Assembly: GCA_000226015.1 (NCBI GenBank)
Contig: JH156077.1
Coordinates: 95,773-127,136 of the forward strand
From: Mnemiopsis leidyi
Taxonomy: Eukaryota > Ctenophora > Tentaculata > Lobata > Bolinopsidae
Length of the DNA: 31,364 nucleotides
Reading direction: 5' to 3'
A model generated the notes under the pieces. The model ran no database searches and had not been told where the DNA came from. It saw only the letters and a program-made list of their open reading frames with translations. Position 1 is the stretch's first letter. Every line of letters starts with the position of its first letter. The translations under genes and the position numbers were made by a program. This document shows, piece after piece, positions 9,566 to 18,935 of the stretch.

Positions 9566-12500
9566 CTATTCCTGTAATGTATACGAAATCGAAAATAAAG
9601 ATCGAAAAAAAGTATAGCCAAAAAGTAGCCAAAAAAAGTGTTTCAGTATAAGCATTGCTCTGGACATCCTCAATTTTGTCTCTAAGAGTTCGACGGCTGC
9701 GACCTTATACAGTTTCAAGCAAAGGTACCCGGTAAACTTTCCGTTGGATTTTCCTTTTCCAGACTTGTTGAGCATGCACTTTTTGTCCATTTTACAGGAG
9801 ATGCCTTCACAAGACTTCTCTTTCTCGCACCTCTTCATAGCGTCGGACTTGGAGTATTGTAGTCCAGTCAGTCGCCCTTTCAACTTTCTTTTTGGTACTT
9901 TCTTCCATTTGCATGTTTTCTTTCTGTCGTCTTTGTCATCGTTGTCATCTTTGTCATCGCCATCGCCTGAACCTGAAGTATTATCTTTTTGATAAGAGTC
10001 GGATCAAGATGAGGGCAAAAATGATTTAGATCGATTTGCAGAAAACAGATAGCTATAACTTACGGTTAACAAAACTACAGCTGCTGACCGATTACAATTG
10101 TTATCGCTCAGTTGCTGTAATTTCGTTTACTCTTCAGTTAGTTTAAATCTTGCACACAGTAATAGTATAAATTATCGATAAATTTCTCAACAAAATTACT
10201 GACCGGAAACAACGGGGAAGTGAGCGTAGCTCGCGATGGCACAAGTGTTGGGCCCCCTCTTCATCTTGATGTATCCTCTGTCGCCCCAATTTGGACCCCA
10301 GCTGAATAAAAACATGCTTACTGAGTAGCATTAAAGTGATAATCATTAATGCACTAATTCTCTACTACTCATCAGAATGAATGTGATGATTCCGAAAATC
10401 CGAAGAATATGAATCTGAAAATTGCGAAAACTCCACTGTCTTTTATTTTACATTATACATTGGAGGGTAAGTGTTCAGAACAGCTTAACATTTTTATGGA
10501 TATATATTTCAAGAATTTTTTTACAATTTAAATTTACAATTTTCGATACCTGTTCCTGACATTCCAGTAAGGATTTCCATTTAAAGTTCCGTATCCAACA
10601 ACATCGACAGCATGAGCGATTTTGTCGCAGTTTGACGCTGAGAAAACTCCGGACTGGGACTGGGAAATTGATATAACATGCATAAATCATGAATATAATC
10701 ATAGTGGTATGGGTGTACCATACGTTTGTATTTTTGATCTTTACTTTATCATAAAAGCAGTGAATAAAAGCTAACTTATGACGGAATGGATAAAGAAACA
10801 TCCTAACTCGATAAGAGTGAAAGCTGTTAGGAACGAATAATGGATAAAGAAACATCCTAAGTCGATAAGAGTGAAAGCTGTTAGGAACGGATAATAGATA
10901 AAGAAACATCCTAACTCGATAAGAGTGAAAGCTGTTAGGAACGGATAATGGATAAAGAAACATCCTAACTCGATAAGAGTATGAAAGCTAATAGGAACGG
11001 ATAATGGATAAAGAAACATCCTAACTCGATAAGAGTGAAACTGTGAAAGCTGTTAGGAACAGATAATGGATAAAGAAACATCCTAACTCGATAAGAGTGA
11101 AAGCTGTTAGGAACGGATAATAGATAAAGAAACATCCTAACTCGATAAGAGTGAAAGCTGTTAGAAACGGATAACGGATAAAGAAACATCCTAACTCGAT
11201 AAGAGTATGAAAGCTAATAGGAACGGATAATGGATAAAGAAACCTCCTTACTCGATAAGAGTGAAACTGTGAAAGCTGTTAGGAACAGATTATGGATAAA
11301 GAAACATCCTAACTCGATAAGAGTGAAACTGTGAAAGCTGTTAGGAACAGATAATGGATAAAGAAACATCCTAACTCGATAAGAGTGAAAGCTGTTAGGA
11401 ACGGATAATGGATAAAGAAACATCCTAACTCGATAAGAGTGAAAACTGTTAGGAACGGATAATGGATAAAGAAACATCCTAACTCGATAAGAGTGAAAGC
11501 TGTTAGGAACGCCTATCGCACACGACATGACCCCCTTGCTAGGGTCCTTAACAGCAGCAAACATAGAATTATCTCCCTTAGCGAGGTTGGTAGTTCCTCT
11601 CACTTGGAAGCCCTTTATAGCCGTCCTGACGTTCTTTTTGCAGGCACCATCTGGAGGGGGTGGGGTTTACAGTATTTAGAATGTTACAAGGTGAAGTACA
11701 ATTGCTATAATGTAGTGATACCATTAATGTTGTCACTCTGGGGTGGTAGCTATAATCGATAAATTTCATATCAGGCTAGAGAGAATGATGTTCATTTGGA
11801 ATTTGGCCAGTCTGAAAATATCAAGAATGGAAAAATAACAGTTTGCATCATACCTCTAGCAACGTAAGGGTAATCTTTCTGACTGGCAATGAGATTGTTG
11901 TTGTTTTTCGTCCACTCGTAGCAGAGTGACGGCCACCCTCCCTGACAACCATCTCGCTTTCCTTCGTAGACACAGTCCAAGTATTGCTGTTCCGATAGGG
12001 TCTTTATTGTCTGCAGTGAAAAACAGGCTTATAGACGTGCCTTTACTGTTAAGTTGTTAACATTTGGAATTTTATCAAGGAAGAATTACGTGTTAGACTT
12101 GGTCTCCAGAAGCATGAAGAATTCGACAATATCCGATAACGACTATACTTTTATCGACCCTAGAAAACGAATGATTAAAAAAGTACAACCAGTCAAACAA
12201 ATCATTTCATGAATTGAATTTGAATTCTCTTGGAGTACCATGTATGAAACTGAATAAAAGTAATAACCAAACTCAGCAACTTACCTTACTTTTCCTGTTA
12301 ACTTGATACTCCAGAGCCGCAACAGCTCCAAAAGTCCAGCAACTCCCACAGGAACCTTGATTTTTCACAGGAGGCAGTTTTTTCGTGTAGTCCACAGTTT
12401 CTCCTCTTTCTTCCAGATTCAGATCCGTCTCCGCATCAGCCCGCTCGGTAAAATCAAGCGTGTCCAACGATGTGATTGCGGTGATGTTAACGCCATGCCA

Positions 12501-12767
12501 AAGCTCTCGCTCTGCTTTAGTCATCATCGCAAACATGTTGATCTCTCCCTGCCATTCCTCTCCATCTTCCTCGTTATGTTCTTTCACCATGTTGGCGAAC
12601 TCACAGAACGATTTGAAGTGATCCTTTTCATCTCCAGTACTCCTAAAACCGTCCATGTGGTATTCGGTCTTCTTCTGTCGATAGAGCTTCTGTAACTCCC
12701 TGGAGCTGTATTTGGCACTTTCAGCAAGTCCAACCGTTAGAACCAAAGTTATCGCTAGCGCATTCAT
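9566..12767 (-). CDS. Cathepsin-like cysteine protease gene B with acidic linker and Cys-rich C-terminal domain, six exons
   Basis: Secreted papain-family (C1A) protease of 471 residues. Minus-strand exons are 12767-12285, 12010-11854, 11650-11484, 10653-10550, 10301-10204 and 9972-9566; all phases agree and total 1416 nt. Exon 1 has a signal peptide ([18 protein letters not shown]), an I29-like propeptide and the active site [13 protein letters not shown]. Exon 2 has LSEQQYLDC and GCQGGW, exon 4 the His in [10 protein letters not shown], and exon 5 the Asn in [12 protein letters not shown]. Where the paralogues stop, exon 5 here splices (CCG/GTCAGT) into exon 6. This adds a [16 protein letters not shown] linker and a basic domain with six Cys ([32 protein letters not shown]). 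The spacing recalls PAN/apple-like modules, but that match is tentative. Without the splice, exon 5 would read a stop two codons later. Intron 3 is almost wholly a minisatellite. The exon 3 end is SYR with donor GTTAGG. Confidence 0.82.
10783..11510. repeat. 54-bp minisatellite derived from the exon 3/intron 3 junction of gene B
   Basis: There are thirteen tandem copies, mostly 54 bp, with 56-bp and 62-bp variants carrying +2 (AT) and +8 (AAACTGTG) insertions. On the minus strand one unit reads [18 protein letters not shown] in frame. The copy nearest exon 3 is the actual last 27 coding bases (VPNSFHSYR) plus the splice donor GTTAGG and the start of the intron, so every unit carries a copy of the exon end and donor. 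Unit order shows a higher-order repeat: a 62-56-54-54 block (226 bp) occurs twice. Several open frames here are repeat translations, not separate genes. Confidence 0.9.
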
Positions 12768-13688
12768 GATCTGAGCGACAATAAAATAGACATTTGAACT
12801 GTAAAATTATACTAACTCTGATTTATTCAATCGTACCTAATGTTCTTGTCCTATAGTAATTACGTCTATCAGCGGTTACAAAAGGTTCTATATATCATTG
12901 AGTAATCCTAACTTCTATCTCCAAATTAATTTTTTATCAATTAGGAATTCAAATAGTTACGTTCACATTAGAGGATTGCTTGGATAAACGAAATTAAAAC
13001 TGCAACAATCATCATAATTTCATTTTGCGTTAACCGTGAAAGTGTTTATACTGTATAGAAGTTTTTATTCGCGACCGTAACTCTGATGAACCAAACAGAA
13101 GATGGGCACCTAAAATGAAAGCCAGTTTAAACAATGAATGACTTATTGAGAAACTCACATCTTATATAGATAATAAATAGACTGACATTAATGGTTATCC
13201 ACAATATCCAGAGGTAGGGTCCTGATATTCAATGTAGCGAGAGACGCTATTAGACTTTTGTTCAAGGCTAGACCGTTTGTTGGTTTCTTTTCTTTTCGGT
13301 CCCCTATCTTTTTATACAAGAAGTGATCTAACGCTAAATTGAACACGTTCAAGGAGTTGCCACCAGTTTTTGTCTTTGCTTGTCGACTATATAAGACAAA
13401 GTTTCCTCTCTCATTGTGAAGGGAGTGACCAAAACTTCAATGAGACTATCTCTGCTTATATAACACAAAGGAATTTTCTCAATATAATTTCGTTATAACA
13501 GTAGTAGTTGCTGTTACACATAGCAATCAAATAGCCGCCACTTCTTAGAAGAGCGGAGGAAAAGACGGACGAACAGAAGGACGGAATTATTAGGTGGGAG
13601 GACAGGGGAACGAAAAGCCCTTACAAAAACTTTAACGTATAAGTATAAAGACTAAGGGCATATCCTTTAAAAGTTCTTTGCGAGAGAG
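12768..13688. other. Spacer between gene B and fragment C
   Basis: This holds the promoter of minus-strand gene B and sequence upstream of fragment C. I find no protease exons 1-3 on the + strand. The piece at 13423-13450 matches the tail end of the SINE at 5057. No other feature is supported. Confidence 0.45.
13420..13452 (+). repeat. SINE 3'-end remnant
   Basis: GAAGGGAGTGACCAAAACTT with the following CAATGAGA closely matches the 3' end of the SINE at about 5289-5317 (AAGGGAGTGACC..GCAATGAAAA). No tRNA-like head is visible upstream, so this is a truncated copy. Confidence 0.45.
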
Positions 13689-14931
13689 AGTGGTGTTTAT
13701 TCTGGAACTGATTGTGATAAGTTAAACCACGTGGTCGCTATTGTTGGATACGGAAAGTCGGAAGGTCTTGAATATTGGAAGATCAGAAACAGGTTAGCCG
13801 TAGATATTATATCTTTGGAGTCCCTTCAGCTTCCTTGCTTTGAAACCGTGTAAGATTATACTCGGGATATTAAGGGATAATTACGGTAGGTTCATAAATG
13901 ACCGGGGAAAATATGGTTCGGGAAAAAATATGGCGGGGCTGCTTAAAACCCACCGCTTATTTGATCCCTGCATCGCTATTTTACCTTGAACTATTTCCAT
14001 GAACCTTTCAATTTCACAATTCAAAAATTTGGATACGGATTTAATTTTCTTAAATTTTTGCAATTTTCTTATCAATTTATAAACTTGGAAAACAAGTAAT
14101 ATTATCGATTATTGTTGACAATAGAGAACAGTAATGACGATCGTGATTGCATCAATAAAACTGTTATTTTTTGTTATTTCTATTGAATTGTACAGAGATA
14201 GTCATTATCTAAGAAATAAAAATTTGACCATATAAACGATATCTGGCGAAAACTGTACAAAAGGTGAATTTTTTGGAATTTCGCTAATGGCTATAAGACA
14301 ACGATTAAATTATGACAACACATATAGGCCTTGGGAACCCAAAAATCTAAGTCGGCGAAAATTTTAACTACCATGAGAGAAAATATGGTTCGTTTATAAT
14401 TATATGGGAAAATTGCCCTGAACCCGTCACTTTATCCAAGTCATAGTATTAAGACAGTCCCGAGTAAAGTTATTTATATATTCATATCGGTATCACTATG
14501 AGTTATGACACTGGTATTGACATCCCGTATGTGACCTTAGCGCGAATTCTTAGTTTTAGAATCCTTGCAAACTATAATATACTTGAAAACCCAAAAATCC
14601 ATAGTATCTTCGGAGTCCACTCTCAGCATAAGAATCTTCGTCAAACTATATATGTACTTGAAAACCCAAAAATTCATAGTACATATATAGAGTTGCTGTG
14701 TCATCTCGTTATGTAAATTCCAGCTGGAGTCGTGGCTGGGGTGAAGGGGGCTACATGAAGATCAAAAGAAAAGGCAACATGTGTGATATCGAACAGCATG
14801 CTCATTATCCTGTCATCTTGAGGAAGGAACCAAAAACTGGTTTGAATAACTTTGAATGGTATGATTTACTTATAGACACAGAAATTATACACAACAGAAA
14901 ATCACGATTGATCAAAGTTGTCATCGCATAA
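13689..14931 (+). pseudogene. Cysteine protease fragment C, exons 4-5 only
   Basis: Two exons of a papain-family gene lie in inverted orientation to A and B. Exon 4 is 13689-13792 (104 nt, the same length as in A and B). It reads SGVYSGTDC..LNHVVAIVGYG and ends with RN plus AG before GTTAGC, but its acceptor AG lacks a pyrimidine tract. Exon 5 starts at 14724 after TTCCAG and reads (NS)WSRGWGEGGYMKIKRKGNMC, nearly identical to gene A exon 5. It then runs past the gene A stop for about 25 unrelated residues to TAA at 14929. The intron just before exon 5 is also homologous to gene A intron 4. Exons 1-3, including the catalytic Cys, are absent, so no active enzyme can be encoded. It is a partial duplicate. 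Confidence 0.75.
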
Positions 14932-15687
14932 CATCGTCATCATCAATAGATGTTTAATCTGATCGATCCCTAACCTCCTCAATACTTTTTAGGTTCTACT
15001 GACAAGGAAGTTAGGAAGAGGTCGAAAGGGAAGAAGAATAAATAAGATTATTACCATAACTTGGATAAACTCACTAATTGAGTCGGAATTATGGACACTG
15101 CAGCGGTGCTGACTAATGAAGAAAATTATTAATAATACGGCCATACTCGGTTGAATACACCCGATCTCGTTTCTTGATAGACCAAGTAGACACGATTAAC
15201 TTTTAGTTAGAGCTCAAGAACAAGTCTGGGGAAGCTTCGGCATTTGAATTGAATGATAAATTAGTTAATTATTAAATGCACCGATATGATTTTAATATTG
15301 TTTCATGCTAAAATGTGACTATTTAATGCACACATATCATTATAAGCAATCTAAAGTTGTCGAAATCTAACTTTGTTATCTTATATTGGCAAAGAATTCA
15401 TACTTTCTTTCAACTAGCATCGGACTTTACGGGACTCCATATTAATCTGGCGTATATCGGAATCTATCTAAGTTCGGGTTCTTTACTCATACGTATCCTT
15501 ATTTTAATCTTGCTGAAAAATTAAATCATTGAATTTGAAATTTTAAGAATTTGATTAAGTTTGAATTAATGAATTGACTCTGCACTGTTATCAATCCATC
15601 TTTGGAGCCAATATATAACTCTTATTAGTTATAGTTATACCACTTCTTCAATATCGTCTAACTCCAACCCATTAACCCTCACGAAAG
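14932..15687. other. Spacer between protease fragments
   Basis: No gene is seen. The purine-rich block at 15011-15050 (AGGAAGAGGTCGAAAGGGAA) is an inverted diverged copy of 4836-4876, which marks a dispersed repeat. Directly upstream of 15688 the sequence TCTAACTCC..CCCTCAC matches the leader of gene A. Confidence 0.4.
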
Positions 15688-15732
15688 ATGAGGCACTCAA
15701 CTTTGAACCTACTTTGCGTCTTAAACATTTAG
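15688..15732 (+). pseudogene. Cysteine protease fragment E, leader and start codon region
   Basis: An ATG at 15688 in the context TAACCCTCACGAAAGATG matches the gene D start (TAACCCTCACAAGAGATG) and the gene A leader. It opens a signal-peptide-like stretch MRHSTLNLLCVLNI and then meets a TAG stop. No propeptide or catalytic exon follows. This looks like a 5' remnant of another cluster member, or of a gene whose body has been lost or replaced. Confidence 0.55.
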
Positions 15733-16379
15733 CTGAGTCAGGTTTCTGCCAGGAGTCCTGCCTAGTTCTTTTTTGCTCGAATGTCGTTCGGTGGCTATTA
15801 GAATTAAACTGGAATTCTAACCTTAAAGATGCTTACTCATCGAAATATTTGTGTTCTTTTCAATTAGCTATGATTTGCCTTAAGGCCTCAATATTTGTTG
15901 CTACGGAGGGGACTGTAGAAAGAGCCACGCAGCCCCCGGTAAGCTATGCTTGGATCTAAATTCTACAATAAAGAGGTGCGATAAGCGTCCTGTGCAACTT
16001 ATCCAAAGTCAGGCAGTAAGGTAAGTCTGAAATAGGATTCAAATATAATAGATCTTTTGTGGTCGAAGGTCGTTAAAATATCACTCACAATGCTAACTAG
16101 CCACTCGCAGCTTAAACAATTGGGACTAAACAATAGAACTTAAAAAGAACAAAAAAGTTTGATCTAATTGTTGTTGGGTAGATGATCTGATAGTGAGTGA
16201 TATTTAAGTTTTCGCAACATAGTGTCCGAATTTTCACTTAATTCTCACTCTCCGGAGTCTCCTCTGAGGAGAAGAATTCTTTTTCCCTTCAACGCGCGGT
16301 CTTTCTATTTTCTAACGCGACGATCCTAGTGACGAAGTCCGATTTGACAACTTCTTCTTCCGAGTAACCCTCACAAGAG
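15733..16379. other. Spacer and promoter region of protease gene D
   Basis: No gene is supported. The 81-codon open frame ending at 15959 has no motif. The last ~20 bases before 16380 carry the leader block shared with gene A and fragment E. No clear TATA box can be singled out. Confidence 0.4.
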
Positions 16380-18935
16380 ATGAAATACCCTACTTTGTTC
16401 CTCCTCCTGCTGGGGATTGTCACGTCCTACAGCCCTGAAGAACTCCAGCAAATGTACCGAGAAAAGAAAATAGAATACAACATGAAATTCCCAAGAAGTA
16501 GGACAGACGAAAAGGATCACTTTCTGGAGTTCTGTAACTTTGCCAACATGGTGGAGAAACACAACAGGGAAGATGGAAGCGAATGGCAGGGGGAAATTAA
16601 CGAGTTTGCTATGATGACAGAGGCAGAAAGGAACAGATACCGTGGTCTGAACATATCCTCTCCCCTCGAGAAAATGAAAGGGAGAATTTCTGTAAAGAAG
16701 AGAAAAGTTGTAGCTGATTTGAGGGCCGAAAGTGATTCAGTGGATTACACGGACAAGTTGCCTCCAGTCAAGAATCAAGGTTACTGTGGAAGTTGCTGGA
16801 CCTTCGGGGCTGTGGCGCCTTTGGAATATCAACTTGGCAGGAAAACTAAAGTATGACGGTATCATTTCATCCTTAAGATGATTTTAAGACCAGGCACTCA
16901 TATATTCATCGAATTTGCTAAATCCGTTTTTGATTTGACCTCTATAAGTTTCGAATTTCGATCATAATGTGATCATGATGATGGGTTTATGAAATTCCGG
17001 TTTCTCTTCCCCATCAAGTATTCTCGTTTCTCCCAGACAATAACAGCCTTGTCGGAACAGCAGTATCTGGACTGTGTGTACGAGTCTGGAACCTGGGACG
17101 GGTGTAGGGGTGGGTGGCCCGGAGACTGCTATGATTGGACCAAACAGAACAGACACATGATAGCTACTTTAGAGGACTATCCTTATATGGGCAGAGGTTT
17201 GAAAACTTTTCACTGCTTGGTTATCTTCAGTTACAGGCAGCGATATTATAAAACATTTTACAAATGTTTATTTCTGTTTCCGTACCGCGGAAGACACTTA
17301 CTAAGTCAAAGTGACTTACCAATACCACTATAGCTTCATTAACGATGATTGACATATCACAATTCAAAATATTAATTAACATTGGTATGATTAATTAACA
17401 TTGATTAAATTTGAGTAAGTTATAGAACAAAGAAAGTGTTTCTTATTTGATTAGGACGGACTAAAAACTAAATTGGATTTTTCACTTTCAGACAGTGAAT
17501 GCAGAAAGGACGTTAAGAGCGCTATCAAGGGATACAAGGTGAAAGGATATAGAATGATTCCCAGGAGTGCAACCGACGTTTTTTCAGCAGTGTCAGATCC
17601 TAAAATCGGCGTTCTTGTTGGTGCTGTGGGAGTCCTCGATACCTTTTTCTCATACAAGGTAGTCCTAACTGTTAACTCAAAAAAGCTCTAAAAAACTCTA
17701 TATCAATTTTGGGAATTTTAGGGTCCCTAAAGAGTTTTTTAGATAGATAATGTTGACTTATTTTGAGCTTTTTCACTTGCATTATACAGCAAGTGGTACT
17801 ACGTGTTTAGCACTAAATATATTGTAGAATTATTTGCCAATGGTTTCCTAATCAATTTGGGAAAGTTTAATTACCGTATATAACTCTAAATTACCGTATA
17901 TAACTCTTAAAAAACTCTATTATATCTATTAGTATTACGCAATTTTAGGGTCCCTATTGAGTTTTTTGAGTTGTCCCCCCCTATTCTATGACTATAAAAC
18001 AGCATCTATTGCATCGTTCTTCTGAGATTATGTGTTAGTATAAAATCCAAACGAATACCACCACTCAGTCTGGTATTTACTCTGGATCTAGGAGTGAGTG
18101 CAAGGAAGTTAACCACGCAGTCAACATCGTCGGCTACGGCACTTTGAACGGCCTGCCCTACTGGAAACTTAGAAACAGGTTTAAATTGTAAACCGTGGTT
18201 GAAGTCAAGCTTTTAGTTCATATAGCAAAACCATGCCAGATAAAGGTTTATACATACAATTTAATTTTTCAGTTTTCAGTGCTAAGTGAACTTAGGGGTC
18301 GTTCACATATGACGTCATCACCTAGGGGGGGAGGGGGGTTTCCAAATGATGATGATTGATGACGAGGGGGGGAGGGGGGGTTTGGCCAATGATGATGTCA
18401 TCAAAAAATTTTAGGAAAAAAANNNNNNNNNNNNNNNNNNNNNNNNNNNNNNNNNNNNNNNNNNNNNNNNNNNNNNNNNNNNNNNNNNNNNNNNNNNNNN
18501 NNNNNNNNNNNNNNNNNNNNNNNNNNNNNNNNNNNNNNNNNNNNNNNNNNNNNNNNNNNNNNNNNNNNNNNNNNNNNNNNNNNNNNNNNNNNNNNNNNNN
18601 NNNNNNNNNNNNNNNNNNNNNNNNNNNNNNNNNNNNNNNNNNNNNNNNNNNNNNNNNNNNNNNNNNNCATGATGATGAATGATGACGGAGGGGGGGAGGG
18701 GGGTAAAAATTACCGAAAATTTGCTGACGTCATATGTGAACGACCCCTTACCATGTCCACTGTTTCATCACTGCTATTTACACTGATACTCATTACTTAA
18801 CATACAAATTTCAGTTGGGGTCCTAAATGGGGCGAGGAAGGCTACATGAGGATTACACGAGGAACAGACATGTGTTCCATCGAGAGATATGCTCACTACC
18901 CCCTCTTCAGGAAGAAGGAACAAGAAACTGAATGA
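16380..18935 (+). CDS. Cathepsin-like cysteine protease gene D, five exons, intact
   Basis: Secreted papain-family (C1A) protease of 342 residues. Exons are 16380-16850, 17037-17196, 17492-17658, 18069-18178 and 18815-18935; phases agree and total 1029 nt. Exon 1 has a signal peptide ([18 protein letters not shown]), an I29-type propeptide with [15 protein letters not shown], and the active site [13 protein letters not shown] (Gln, Cys). Exon 2 has LSEQQYLDC and [13 protein letters not shown]. Exon 4 has the catalytic His in [10 protein letters not shown], and exon 5 the catalytic Asn in [12 protein letters not shown]. It is closest to gene A in exon 1 and has the same intron positions as A and B. 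Intron 3 holds small hairpin repeats. Intron 4 holds a Harbinger-like MITE and the assembly gap, so that intron's true length is unknown. Confidence 0.88.
17689..17968. repeat. Paired hairpin-ended modules in gene D intron 3
   Basis: Two modules, 17689-17742 and 17910-17968, each begin AAAAAACTCTA and end with its inverse (GAGTTTTTT). Both contain AATTTTAGGGTCCCT. Between them a 20-base unit ATTACCGTATATAACTCT is tandemly duplicated at about 17871-17908. These are probably short inverted-repeat elements, or the two arms of one. No coding content. Confidence 0.6.
18295..18747. mobile_element. Harbinger-like MITE in gene D intron 4
   Basis: Perfect 23-bp terminal inverted repeats start GGGGTCGTTCACATATGA and continue CGTCA at 18295-18317, with the inverse at 18725-18747. 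The flanks carry TTA on both sides (18292-18294 and 18748-18750), which fits the TWA target duplication of PIF/Harbinger elements. The interior on both sides of the gap has runs such as GGGGGGGAGGGGGG and ATGATGATG repeats. The 245-base gap removes the centre. Confidence 0.75.
18423..18667. other. Assembly gap (245 N)
   Basis: This is a run of N within the MITE. The flanking G-runs and the inverted-repeat structure are the likely reason the sequence could not be resolved. Open frames across it are meaningless. Confidence 0.95.

Noticed and set aside
10475-11603. Several long minus-strand open frames with [18 protein letters not shown] repeats
   Set aside because: They are translations of the 54-bp minisatellite. 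Only the copy at the end of exon 3 (11484-11510) is coding in the gene model.
13380-13450. Possible exon 3 remnant of a protease (GGAGTGACCAAAAC resembles gene A exon 3)
   Set aside because: The match to the SINE 3' end is longer and better, and there is no coding frame consistent with exon 3.
18356-18682. Open frames on both strands across 18401-18682
   Set aside because: They consist mostly of the N gap.
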